Positions 8,296-15,449 of a DNA stretch of 64,000 bases are shown piece after piece (the stretch's first letter is position 1; the number at the start of each line of letters is the position of its first letter). The stretch lies in the NCBI RefSeq assembly GCF_004135605.1, contig NZ_SDPT01000001.1, positions 620,001 through 684,000 on the forward strand. The letters are read 5' to 3'. This DNA is from Sphingomonas desiccabilis (GTDB lineage Bacteria; Pseudomonadota; Alphaproteobacteria; Sphingomonadales; Sphingomonadaceae). The notes under the pieces were generated by a model that saw only the letters and a list, made by a program, of their open reading frames with translations, did not search any database and was not told the DNA's origin. A program made the translations under genes and the position numbers.

Positions 8296-8532
8296 GCTGT
8301 CGGCTTTACGCCGCTTGAACGCGGCGAAATCAAACGGCTCCGGCTCGCCGCTTTGCTCCCCTTCGATCAGCGCCTGGTGGATGCGCTCGATCTCGGGGCC
8401 GCGCTCCTGCTCGCGCCGGATGAGGTCTTGGATCGCCTCGCTGTCCTTGGTGTAGCTGCCGGCATCAACCTGGGCGGCGATCCACGCATTCTGCTGATCG
8501 GTCAGGGTGATGGTCTTTCGCACGGTCGCCAT
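8020..8532 (-). CDS. parD: ParD antitoxin reading through into parE
   Basis: The first ~78 residues are a ParD/CopG-type antitoxin: MATVRKTITLTDQQNAWIAA forms the ribbon-helix-helix, then YTKDSEAIQDLIRREQER and a toxin-wrapping tail ending PFDFAAFKRRKADS. There is no stop codon before the parE ATG; the frame continues through the start of parE and then, after the first parE frameshift, into meaningless sequence, giving 170 codons. GGAGG lies just upstream of the start at 8532. The antitoxin domain itself looks complete; the fused tail is likely non-functional. Confidence 0.7.
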   Translation of the reverse strand: MATVRKTITLTDQQNAWIAAQVDAGSYTKDSEAIQDLIRREQERGPEIERIHQALIEGEQSGEPEPFDFAAFKRRKADSMAEYRLTPRAQHDLDGVFDDSVVHWGPARRCATPTASKPPAPIWPKRRRRRKAAPTFVRGYLAAQCRTGCPLLPTDTLRHRRHPHPAPAHG

Positions 8533-8666
8533 GCCTGCCTCCATAGGGATCATACTATCAGTGCAGTTTAGCATAGGTCGGCCACAGGCGAAGGTTTGCC
8601 CAAGACGGAGATCCCATCCCTCCACTAGCCCAAGCCAGCGGACTTCATTCCAGCGACATGTATAAA

Positions 8667-8688
8667 TGTCGACACGTATGCATGTCGG
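8667..8688 (+). repeat. Partition-site-like 22-base element, copy 2
   Basis: The element TGTCGACACGT + ATGCATGTCGG matches the copy at 12721-12742 at 20 of 22 positions and the parA-proximal copy at 6754 in its conserved blocks. Immediately upstream is the inverted repeat CGACAT-GTATAA-ATGTCG (8654-8671), which overlaps it. It lies in the promoter region of the autotransporter gene, so it could be a centromere site, an operator, or both. Confidence 0.5.
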
Positions 8689-8831
8689 AAGCGGTGGCGA
8701 TATGTGACGGAAAAGACGCAAGTTTCGTTCGTCTGAGCCGTGCGCAGCTTGCGCATGGACAAGCTTTGAAGCTTGCGAATAGGCTCCTGTTTCGGGCGCA
8801 CGAACAAGCGCCGCGCAACAGGGGGTATTGA

Positions 8832-11800
8832 ATGGCCGTTGAGTCTCGTTGTGCGTCCGGGCGTCTCGCCCTGTCTGTTCTGGCCCTGTGCACCACCTGC
8901 CTGATGAGCATGCCCGCCGCGGCACAGACCGCGCCGCCGCCGCCGCCCACCGGCGGCTATTACATGGCCGATGGCGCGCGTACGACCGACTATGAAGCGG
9001 CCCTCGAAAGCTGGCGCCAAGATGCGCAGTTCGCGGTTGATTACAGCAAGACCTACCTCGGCCTGGAATATGCCTATGTGATGGGCATGACGGGTGCTGG
9101 GCAGACGATCGGCATCAACGATGCGGGCGTGCTGTTCGACCATCCACTGTTCGGTGGCGAAGGCAAGATCGCCGGCCTCAAGACCGGGGTGCCGGCCGAA
9201 TATGGCAACGACGGCCGCGTTAATCCGCGCCGCCCGTGGGAGATCCACGGCACTCATGTCGCCGGTACGGCTGCCGGCGGGCGCGTCGCGGGCGAGCTGA
9301 GCTTCGGCAACGCCTATGGCGCCAACATCCTGGCGGCGACCACCAACTTCGCCGCTGGCGACTTCCTGTGGTGGAAGGACCAGATCCTTGACGGCGACAA
9401 TGTCGCCACCGCGCAGCAGAACATCGTCGATTTGGCGAACACCGGTCAGGTCCGCATCATCAACAACAGCTGGGGCTCGGGCACCTCGCTGCCCTTCGAT
9501 GCGTCGCTGGCCGACGTGCGCGCCGAATTCGCCGAGGACCTGGGCGACTATTACAAGCCCATCCTCGACAACGACGTGCTGGTCGTCTTCTCAGCCGGGA
9601 ACGGCTATGGCGTCCATGCCAGCATTGATGCGGTGACGCCGCTCAACGACCCGCGGCTGCGTGGCAACTGGCTGTCGGTCGCCAATTATCTGGCGGACGG
9701 CACGGCGGCTGCCAGCTCCAGCCTGTGCGGCCAGACCGCGACCTGGTGCGTGGCCGGGCCGGGCAGCGACATCATCTCGAGCGCGAACAACTTCACCGTC
9801 GACACCGACGCGATCCGCGCGACCTATACGCCGGCCGCCTATCCCGGCATCTATGCCGCGCGGACCGTCGGCGAGCTGCAGAACGCCGCCACCGGCGCGT
9901 GGATCGACGCGCTCAACGGCTATCTCGATCGCCAATATGAGGCGCAAATCGAGGGCCGCGAATTCGACGAGGCGGCCGAGGCGAGCTTGCTTGCGCAGCA
10001 GGCGGTGGGGATCTCACTCGCCTATGGCGCACGCTTCGTCGGCGGCGACCCCGACGGCTATACCTCGACGCTCGCCAACATCTTGGTTTCAAACGCCGGC
10101 CTGTTTGGCACCGAAGTCGCGGCTGCAGTGCTGACCCAGGCGGATGCGCTGATCACCGCCGAGCTCGAACGCTTCATCACCTTCGAAGGCCCGGGCTATG
10201 CGGCGCTGACCGGCACGTCGATGGCGGCGCCCAACATCTCGGGCTTTGCGGCGCTGCTGATGCAGGCGTTTCCGGAATATAACACCGCGCTGATCTCCGA
10301 CATTCTGGTGTCGAGCTCGGCCGACCTCGACGCGCCCGGCGTCGACCTGACCTCGGGCTGGGGGGCGCCGCAGATGGGTACGGCGCTGCGCGGGCCGACC
10401 GCGCTGCGCGCGACGCGCGAAGTCGGTGTCGCTGCTGGCACCGTTGACGTCTGGTCCAACGACATCGACGATGCGCGCGATCGCTATTCGGATGCGGTGC
10501 TGGAGGGATTCTCCGGCGACATCGGCGGCCTTACCAAGCGCGGTGGCGGCGAGCTGATCCTGGCGGGCACCAACCGCTACAGCGGCCCGACCCGGGCCGA
10601 ACAGGGCCTGCTGACCATCGACGGGAGCCTCACGCGATCGGCGCTGACAGTTACGGATGGCGGGGCCTTGGGCGGCAACGGCACGCTTGCGTCGCTGGTC
10701 GCCGAAGCCGGCGGTATCGTGGCGCCGGGCAGCGCGGGCGCGATCGGCACGCTGTCGGTGGCGGGTACCGCGACGCTGAGCACAGGCAGCACGCTGCTGA
10801 TCGACATCGACGCCAGCGGCAGCTCGGATCGCTTGGCAGTCGAGCAGGCGGAGTTGGGCGGCACGCTGACGCTGCGTGCCCTCGGCCAGCTGCCGCGCTA
10901 TGGCAGCAGCTATACCGTGCTAACCGCGTCGGACGGTATCACCGGCAGCTTCGACGCCGCCACTGCGTTCAGCGCGATCCTGTATCCCGAACTGCGCTAC
11001 GGCGCGGACCGGGTGCAGGCGACGATCGCCGCGCGACCCTATGCAGGCGTGGTCGCGGGGACGCCCGTGCAGACCGCCTATGCGCGGCTGCTCGATGGCA
11101 ACCGTTCGGCCTATGCGGCACTGGCCGACACCTATGGCGTGCTCGACCTGGCGAGCGTCGGCGCGATCCGCGTCGGCCTGGAGGAGCTGGCGCCGACCAC
11201 CGAGACGACGCGCCGCTCGATCGGCACGGTCGCAATGGACAATATGGCGCGCTTCTATCGCGAGCGGACCGCCGCCATGCGCCCGGGCAACTTTGCCGGC
11301 GGCCAGGTCGCGATGATCGGCAAGCCGCTCGAGTTCGCGGCCAATGCGATCGTCATGCCCGGCCAGGCCGACACCGTCAGCGACACGCCTACCGCCTATG
11401 TTCGAGATGGCATGCTGCCGAGCGACGTCTCGGCCTATCTGGCGGGCGGCTATCTGGAAGGATCGAGCCGGGCGATGCCCAACTCGATCGTGGGCGGCAC
11501 GCGCGACCCGTTCGACGGCTTCTACATCGCCGGTGGCGTCGAGGCGCAGGTGAGCGACACGGGCGTGCTGGGCTTCGGCCTGTCCTATTCGGACATCGAC
11601 GGAGAGCGCCGCGCCGGTCGCCTGACCGAGGGCGCGCTGATCCAGGGCACGCTCTATGGCCGGCTCGGCGGCGACCTGGGCCCGGCGCTCGATACGCAGT
11701 TCAGCGCCGGCGTCTTCCAGTCGGAGACGCAGCGTTCGGGCAGCGTCGCCGGCACCGCCTATAGCTTGCGCGGCAAGGACAATGCGCTGGCGCTGTCGAC

Positions 11801-12251
11801 CGAGCTGGGCGCAAGCTATGCGTTCGGCAGCGAAGCGCTGCGCATCGCACCGCGGGTGGCGATCCGCGCGAGCCGGATCGACTTCACGGATATCGCCGAG
11901 ACCGGCACCGGGCCTGCGCTGTTCCTCGACGAGGACAAGTTCCTAAGTCTTCAGGGGCGGGCAGGGCTGCATCTCGACGCCGACCAGGCCGGATTGCGGC
12001 CGGTGGTCTCGGCCTATTTCGTCCATGATTTCGAAGACCGGCCTGGCGTGTTCCAGGCAGGGCTGGCCGGCGGCACCGGTATCCGCGCGCCGTTCCAGCT
12101 GGCGGGCCAGGACCAGGACTGGGGCGAGATCTCCGCGGGCTTCGCCTATGCGGCCGATCGTTTCGAATTCTCGGTCGCGACCGACGCCACGGTCGGCCGC
12201 GAGGATGTGCGCAACCGCTCGTATCGGGCGGGCGTGAAGATGCGGTTCTAA
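8832..12251 (+). CDS. Autotransporter serine protease (subtilisin-like, S8)
   Basis: This 1139-residue protein is a type V-secreted subtilase. A signal peptide ends near AAAQTA (residue ~32). The S8 triad is visible: Asp97 in GINDAGV, His139 in HGTHVAG and Ser463 in GTSMAAP, with the oxyanion asparagine in INNSWGSG. Passenger repeats follow near residues 563-700 (GGGELILAGTNRYSGPTRAE), and the last ~270 residues form the beta-barrel, ending in the terminal phenylalanine of VKMRF. The catalytic domain carries a long insertion between His and Ser (about 320 residues). It stands alone with GGGGG upstream of the start; substrates are unknown, perhaps surface adhesins or EPS-associated proteins. 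Confidence 0.93.
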   Translation: MAVESRCASGRLALSVLALCTTCLMSMPAAAQTAPPPPPTGGYYMADGARTTDYEAALESWRQDAQFAVDYSKTYLGLEYAYVMGMTGAGQTIGINDAGVLFDHPLFGGEGKIAGLKTGVPAEYGNDGRVNPRRPWEIHGTHVAGTAAGGRVAGELSFGNAYGANILAATTNFAAGDFLWWKDQILDGDNVATAQQNIVDLANTGQVRIINNSWGSGTSLPFDASLADVRAEFAEDLGDYYKPILDNDVLVVFSAGNGYGVHASIDAVTPLNDPRLRGNWLSVANYLADGTAAASSSLCGQTATWCVAGPGSDIISSANNFTVDTDAIRATYTPAAYPGIYAARTVGELQNAATGAWIDALNGYLDRQYEAQIEGREFDEAAEASLLAQQAVGISLAYGARFVGGDPDGYTSTLANILVSNAGLFGTEVAAAVLTQADALITAELERFITFEGPGYAALTGTSMAAPNISGFAALLMQAFPEYNTALISDILVSSSADLDAPGVDLTSGWGAPQMGTALRGPTALRATREVGVAAGTVDVWSNDIDDARDRYSDAVLEGFSGDIGGLTKRGGGELILAGTNRYSGPTRAEQGLLTIDGSLTRSALTVTDGGALGGNGTLASLVAEAGGIVAPGSAGAIGTLSVAGTATLSTGSTLLIDIDASGSSDRLAVEQAELGGTLTLRALGQLPRYGSSYTVLTASDGITGSFDAATAFSAILYPELRYGADRVQATIAARPYAGVVAGTPVQTAYARLLDGNRSAYAALADTYGVLDLASVGAIRVGLEELAPTTETTRRSIGTVAMDNMARFYRERTAAMRPGNFAGGQVAMIGKPLEFAANAIVMPGQADTVSDTPTAYVRDGMLPSDVSAYLAGGYLEGSSRAMPNSIVGGTRDPFDGFYIAGGVEAQVSDTGVLGFGLSYSDIDGERRAGRLTEGALIQGTLYGRLGGDLGPALDTQFSAGVFQSETQRSGSVAGTAYSLRGKDNALALSTELGASYAFGSEALRIAPRVAIRASRIDFTDIAETGTGPALFLDEDKFLSLQGRAGLHLDADQAGLRPVVSAYFVHDFEDRPGVFQAGLAGGTGIRAPFQLAGQDQDWGEISAGFAYAADRFEFSVATDATVGREDVRNRSYRAGVKMRF

Positions 12252-12257
12252 GGGGAT

Positions 12258-12280
12258 CGGGGCGGCGGTATACCGCCCCG
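12258..12280 (+). terminator. Hairpin after the autotransporter gene
   Basis: A perfect 8-base stem CGGGGCGG/CCGCCCCG with a 7-base loop begins 7 bases after the stop codon. It has no downstream T-run, so it may attenuate or protect the transcript rather than terminate it fully. The next gene starts only 25 bases later. Confidence 0.5.
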
Positions 12281-12304
12281 GACCTTTGAGGGAAGGAGGG
12301 GCTC

Positions 12305-12760
12305 TTGTCGTTGCTGCTCGCGCTTGCGCTGCTCGCCACTGCACAAGGACCGGTACCCGCCACCTTCTACAACCGGCCGGGCGCGACCTCGGCAATATTG
12401 GCGGCCGAGCTGCGCCGCTGCCGGACGATCACTACCGGTCCGCAGGGCGAGGCGGGGAGGGCGCTCACCCCGCCTATCGCTGCGCCCGAAGATGTGGATG
12501 CCGCGCCCGCGCGATCCCCGGCGATCGAGGATTGCATGGTTATGCGCGGATGGCGGGTCTACGCGCTTGACCGAGGGGAGCGCGCGACCCTCGAGGCGCT
12601 GAGCCCGGATGCGCGGGCCAATGCGCTGGCGAAGTTGCGGGCCGCCGAAGACCCCGAGCGTGGCACACTGCTCCATGATCGCCCCCCGCATACGGCTGCG
12701 GCGCAGGTAAGATGTAGGCTTGTCGACACGTCGGCATGTCGGCATGTCTGCTTGTTGTGA
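12305..12760 (+). CDS. Small exported hypothetical protein
   Basis: The 151-residue ORF starts at a TTG preceded by a strong AAGGAGG at about 7 bases. Residues 1-15 (MSLLLALALLATAQG) look like a short signal peptide. A cysteine pair (CRTITTG... DCMVMRGWRVYAL) and the helical ALDRGERATLEALSPDARAN resemble small secreted proteins of sphingomonads of unknown role. The last ~20 residues are encoded by the partition-site-like repeat DNA at 12721 and are probably not part of the ancestral protein. It lies downstream of the autotransporter and may be co-transcribed with it. Confidence 0.5.
   Translation: MSLLLALALLATAQGPVPATFYNRPGATSAILAAELRRCRTITTGPQGEAGRALTPPIAAPEDVDAAPARSPAIEDCMVMRGWRVYALDRGERATLEALSPDARANALAKLRAAEDPERGTLLHDRPPHTAAAQVRCRLVDTSACRHVCLL
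12721..12742 (+). repeat. Partition-site-like 22-base element, copy 3
   Basis: TGTCGACACGT + CGGCATGTCGG differs from the 8667 copy at two adjacent positions only. It is followed by a second partial copy (GGCATGTC at 12741-12748). The element overlaps the 3' end of the preceding ORF and lies between it and the convergent GNAT toxin gene, 6 kb from parA. Confidence 0.5.
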
Positions 12761-13312
12761 TCAATCTTCCGCGAGAAGCGCGCGGACCGTTGCCATCGGC
12801 AGGAAGAGCCGCAGGTCGTTGGAGGGCAGGGGCTGGAAGCCATAGCCGGTGTAGAGCGCCCGGCGTCTCGCGACCTGTCCCGGATTGCCGCAGTCGAGCA
12901 CGTCGAGCATCACGACGGCGATGCCTAGCGCGTCGGCGGCATGGGCCAAGCGCGCTAGGCAATCGACCAGCAGGTCGCCGCCATAGCCCCCTCCCTGGAA
13001 GCGGCGATCGACCCCGATCATCGCGATATAGGCAGCCGGGATGCTGCCATGCGCCGGCCGGGTGCGGGCGAAGCGATCGGGCAGCTCGGCATAGTCGATG
13101 GCGTGTGCGTTGACGGCATAGAAGCCGATCACCGCGCCGCTTGGATCGACCATCACGAAGGTGCGCAGGTTTCCGGCGCGGGTGAGCTTGTTCGCGGTCT
13201 GGCGGAAGAAATTGTCGACCTGTGCCGTCCCGCAGGAGAAGGCCGCACGGTCATGCCGGGCGGGATCGAGCGGCTCGATACGGTTACCTGCAGCATCCTC
13301 GGGCGCGCTCAC
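12761..13312 (-). CDS. GNAT-family toxin of a TacA/TacT-type system
   Basis: The 183-residue acetyltransferase is of the TacT/AtaT type, toxins that acetylate the amino acid of charged tRNA and stop translation. FSCGTAQVDNFFRQTA is the characteristic start of this group, VDRRFQGGGYGGDLL is the acetyl-CoA pyrophosphate loop (R/Q-x-x-G-x-G/A), and LYTGYGFQPL is the conserved C-terminal tyrosine motif. It overlaps the preceding RHH antitoxin gene by four bases (ATGA). The toxin looks intact and would serve plasmid maintenance. The exact tRNA target is unknown. Confidence 0.85.
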   Translation of the reverse strand: MSAPEDAAGNRIEPLDPARHDRAAFSCGTAQVDNFFRQTANKLTRAGNLRTFVMVDPSGAVIGFYAVNAHAIDYAELPDRFARTRPAHGSIPAAYIAMIGVDRRFQGGGYGGDLLVDCLARLAHAADALGIAVVMLDVLDCGNPGQVARRRALYTGYGFQPLPSNDLRLFLPMATVRALLAED

Positions 13313-13617
13313 TTGCTGGTGAGCGTCTCGCGATGCCGGGTAAAGGCCGCGCGAAGTCGGTCGGTCGGGGCAGGGGGCGTCTCCAGGGCGGCGAAGAAGC
13401 CGGCATGGTCGACCGGTTGCAGACTGGTGCGTTCGTGCGCCGCAATCGTCTCCAGCGCCGATCGATAGGCGGCGGTCATGGTGAATACGGAATCGTCCAC
13501 GCCGGAAAGGGCGGCAGCGCGCTGGATCGCCTGCTTGATGCCCGGCTTGATACGGAAGTGCATCCGCTCGCTGCTGCGCTCGTCGATGGCGCCAACCTGA
13601 TCATCGAAATCCAGCAT
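13309..13617 (-). CDS. DUF1778/TacA-type ribbon-helix-helix antitoxin
   Basis: The 102-residue protein begins MLDFDDQVGAIDERSSERMH, then FRIKPGIKQAIQRAAALSGV, the ribbon-helix-helix of DUF1778 antitoxins, and has an extended C-terminal tail (AALETPPAPTDRLRAAFTRH) that wraps the toxin. The start at 13617 is chosen over 13629 because GGAGAG lies 5-9 bases upstream. It precedes and overlaps the GNAT toxin gene. A palindrome 29 bases upstream of its start is the likely operator. Confidence 0.85.
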   Translation of the reverse strand: MLDFDDQVGAIDERSSERMHFRIKPGIKQAIQRAAALSGVDDSVFTMTAAYRSALETIAAHERTSLQPVDHAGFFAALETPPAPTDRLRAAFTRHRETLTSK

Positions 13618-13645
13618 GGTGCTCTCCATTCGCTACGGAGGTGTA

Positions 13646-13666
13646 TGTACGCCACACCGGCGTACA
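13646..13666. promoter_or_regulatory. Palindromic operator of the GNAT toxin-antitoxin operon
   Basis: TGTACGCC-ACACC-GGCGTACA is a perfect inverted repeat with 8-base arms and a 5-base spacer, 29 bases upstream of the antitoxin start. RHH antitoxins bind such palindromes with their toxins to repress their own operon. No other copy was noticed in the window. Confidence 0.65.
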
Positions 13667-13668
13667 CT

Positions 13669-13980
13669 TCAACCAAGGACGTGACATCCCGCTTCCCTCC
13701 CGGCGACAACACGCCTTGGCGGTTCATCGGCGTCGCCAGGCACAACAACCGCGGAAATGCCGCCCGAGCGTGCAATGCGGCGGAGCACATGGTCCGCTTC
13801 CTCCATCCGGCTGCTGGGCCAGTCCCGTGTCACATGGATGCGATGGTCGCCGACCTCGAGGGTCAGGTGGGTGATGGACGGCATCAGGTCGAGCAGCCGT
13901 TCCATGTCCAGGCGCACCTCGACGGGGACGTGCTCCAGTCCGTGCCCGGACATCATCAATTGCCAGCTGCGTTCGCTCAT
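13669..13980 (-). CDS. Hypothetical protein downstream of the small membrane protein
   Basis: The 103-residue protein is not recognised. It starts MSERSWQLMMSGHGLEHVPV and alternates predicted strands and helices (ITHLTLEVGDHRIHVTRDW, then MEEADHVLRRIARSGGISAV). Its start overlaps the upstream membrane-protein stop by four bases, so it belongs to the traC-traD operon. No signal peptide or membrane span is visible, so it is probably cytoplasmic. Confidence 0.55.
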   Translation of the reverse strand: MSERSWQLMMSGHGLEHVPVEVRLDMERLLDLMPSITHLTLEVGDHRIHVTRDWPSSRMEEADHVLRRIARSGGISAVVVPGDADEPPRRVVAGREAGCHVLG

Positions 13981-14378
13981 GGGATCGGTTGCGCCTCCAT
14001 CGCGCGCGTCTGGCGTGGCGCCATTGTCAGGAACCCGATCGCTCCGATCAGGAAGCCGCAGAACAGGGTCTGGAGCTGGAGCGACAGAAATCCGAAGGGG
14101 AGGGCGATCCCGTACAAGGCATAGCTGTTGATCCGGACATCGCTCACGATGATGCCGGCGCCGAGGACCAGTCCCATCGGGCGGCGGACGATCAGCAGCA
14201 CTGCGGCCAAGGGATCAAGGGCCGTCAACGTGGCCCAATAGACGTTCATCCAGGTCGGCGCGCTCTCGAACACGACCCACCCGGCATGGACGAGGTGGCG
14301 GACGTGCGTGATCGTGCCGATTGCGAAGCCAGCGACCAGCACGCCGACAACGGTCCGTTCGATCCACGGACGGGTCAC
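13977..14378 (-). CDS. Small four-helix integral membrane protein in the transfer operon
   Basis: The 133-residue protein has about four hydrophobic spans: VVGVLVAGFAIGTITHV, WATLTALDPLAAVLLIV, MGLVLGAGIIVSDV and TLFCGFLIGAIGFLTM. It begins at a GTG overlapping the traD stop (GTGA on the minus strand). The family is not recognised with certainty; its coupling to traD suggests a role linked to transfer or plasmid physiology, but this is inference. Confidence 0.6.
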   Translation of the reverse strand: MTRPWIERTVVGVLVAGFAIGTITHVRHLVHAGWVVFESAPTWMNVYWATLTALDPLAAVLLIVRRPMGLVLGAGIIVSDVRINSYALYGIALPFGFLSLQLQTLFCGFLIGAIGFLTMAPRQTRAMEAQPIP

Positions 14379-14707
14379 GCGGTCCCCTCCCGCGCTGCCT
14401 CTTCCGCGTCGAACGCGCGCTTGCCGCGGCGCTTCCAGAGCGCGAGCGTGTCGCCGGCATCGTCGTTGCGAGCGCGCCCGGCCAGCTCCAGCAGCGCGCC
14501 GTAGATGGTCGCGCGATCGTCGTCGGTCAGATCGACCAAGCCGGCTTTCTGGACGAGGCCCCCCAGCTCGATCAGGTGGCGGGTGCGTTCGCGTCGTTGC
14601 ACGATCCAGCCCCGCGTATCAGTCCGACGCCGCGCCGATTCCAGACGCTGGATCAGTACCCGGTTACGCGCCTGTGCTGTTGCCGTTGCCACCAGCAGGC
14701 TGTCCAC
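14375..14707 (-). CDS. traD: Conjugal transfer protein TraD (Ti type)
   Basis: The ~110-residue protein contains RTRHLIELGGLVQKAGLVDL and ATIYGALLELA, the conserved core of Ti-plasmid TraD, a small accessory factor of DNA processing. The GTG at 14707 is the most likely start, giving a 44-base overlap with traC; the longer frame upstream has no TraD-like sequence and is the traC shadow. It lies between traC and a small membrane protein, transcribed away from traA, as in Agrobacterium traCD. Confidence 0.8.
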   Translation of the reverse strand: MDSLLVATATAQARNRVLIQRLESARRRTDTRGWIVQRRERTRHLIELGGLVQKAGLVDLTDDDRATIYGALLELAGRARNDDAGDTLALWKRRGKRAFDAEEAAREGTA

Positions 14708-14945
14708 CTTTGCGCCGGCGCCGCTGAAAGAAGGCCGCGCCTTTCGCGCGCCACGCCTCCTTTGCTTGTACCTCCTGCGCAGAGACCGCATCGAGCAGCG
14801 CGCCGGCGAGCATTTCCATGTCGAGCGCATCCGCGCCGGTTGCGGTGACGAGTACTCCAAGCTGTTCGACACGGCGTGCCTTCAACGCACGTGCCTTGTC
14901 TTCCAGCGCCTTCAGCTCGGCATGGTAGTCCCGGACCTTGCGCAT
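14664..14945 (-). CDS. traC: Conjugal transfer protein TraC (Ti type)
   Basis: The 93-residue protein starts MRKVRDYHAELKALEDKARA, a coiled-coil-like basic helix, followed by RRVEQLGVLVTATGADALDM, typical of TraC of Ti-type conjugation systems; the C-terminus (KGAAFFQRRRRK) is highly basic. TraC helps the TraA relaxase at oriT in this family. The start at 14945 is preferred over 15002. The divergent arrangement with traA around a candidate oriT matches the Ti plasmid order. Confidence 0.8.
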   Translation of the reverse strand: MRKVRDYHAELKALEDKARALKARRVEQLGVLVTATGADALDMEMLAGALLDAVSAQEVQAKEAWRAKGAAFFQRRRRKGGQPAGGNGNSTGA

Positions 14946-14958
14946 ATCCGTTGCTCCT

Positions 14959-15321
14959 TCAGAAAATTGCGAAAACGAGATGAAGTACGGCGGCGAGTTC
15001 ACCGGTGGTTACCGGCCGATCGATGTGGCCGATCATCGTGCCGGCATCATCGGTAATCGATCCGTTGGCGTACGTAGCGAGGTGAGGGCCTGTCGCCCCG
15101 GCGTAAACCCTGCCACGCTCGATATGGGCAAGTTGCATGCTGCCCATGCCTTTGAATACACGATTACCTGCAATGTAGAGGATCTGGATCTGACCCGACC
15201 CTTTGCACACCTTGTCATTGTCTATCGAGGCGAGCTGCGGGCCTTCACAACCCTTGAGCAGGCGCATGCCATCAATCGTGGCGAGCGGTGTGCCTCGTGC
15301 TTCTCTGCTGATGCGGATCAT
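14959..15321 (-). CDS. Repeat protein of stacked ~20-residue beta units beside oriT
   Basis: This 120-residue protein consists of about five repeats of ~20 residues: LATIDGMRLLKG, LASIDNDKVCKG, ILYIAGNRVFKGMG, LAHIERGRVYAGATG and LATYANGSITDDAG, then IGHIDRPV. Such repeats predict a small closed all-beta ring like the 'beta-flower' proteins annotated in other genomes; that name is from memory. The C-terminus (TTGELAAVLHLVFAIF) is hydrophobic. The start at 15321 is supported by AAGGA 7-11 bases upstream. It lies upstream of and parallel to traC and 80 bases from the candidate oriT. Function unknown. Confidence 0.65.
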   Translation of the reverse strand: MIRISREARGTPLATIDGMRLLKGCEGPQLASIDNDKVCKGSGQIQILYIAGNRVFKGMGSMQLAHIERGRVYAGATGPHLATYANGSITDDAGTMIGHIDRPVTTGELAAVLHLVFAIF

Positions 15322-15400
15322 TCCCATATCCTTAATCTGTGGGGCACCATGCCAGTCGAGCATAGAGGCAGCAAGTCAGTCAGGAGATGCAAAGCAGATC

Positions 15401-15436
15401 GTGAGTGCGCGCTTATACGTCGTTGCCGACGTGCGC
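15401..15436 (+). other. Candidate oriT nick region
   Basis: Between the divergent traA and traC-side genes lies GTGAGTGCGCGCTTATACGT followed by an inverted repeat ACGTCG-TTGC-CGACGT (15417-15432). The block resembles the Ti-plasmid/RSF1010 nick region, where a G-T-A-A-G-T-G-C-G-C-like sequence precedes cleavage and TATACGTCG starts a short hairpin. Location and relaxase type both fit. The exact nick base cannot be assigned here. Confidence 0.6.
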
Positions 15437-15449
15437 TAAGAAGTGCATC

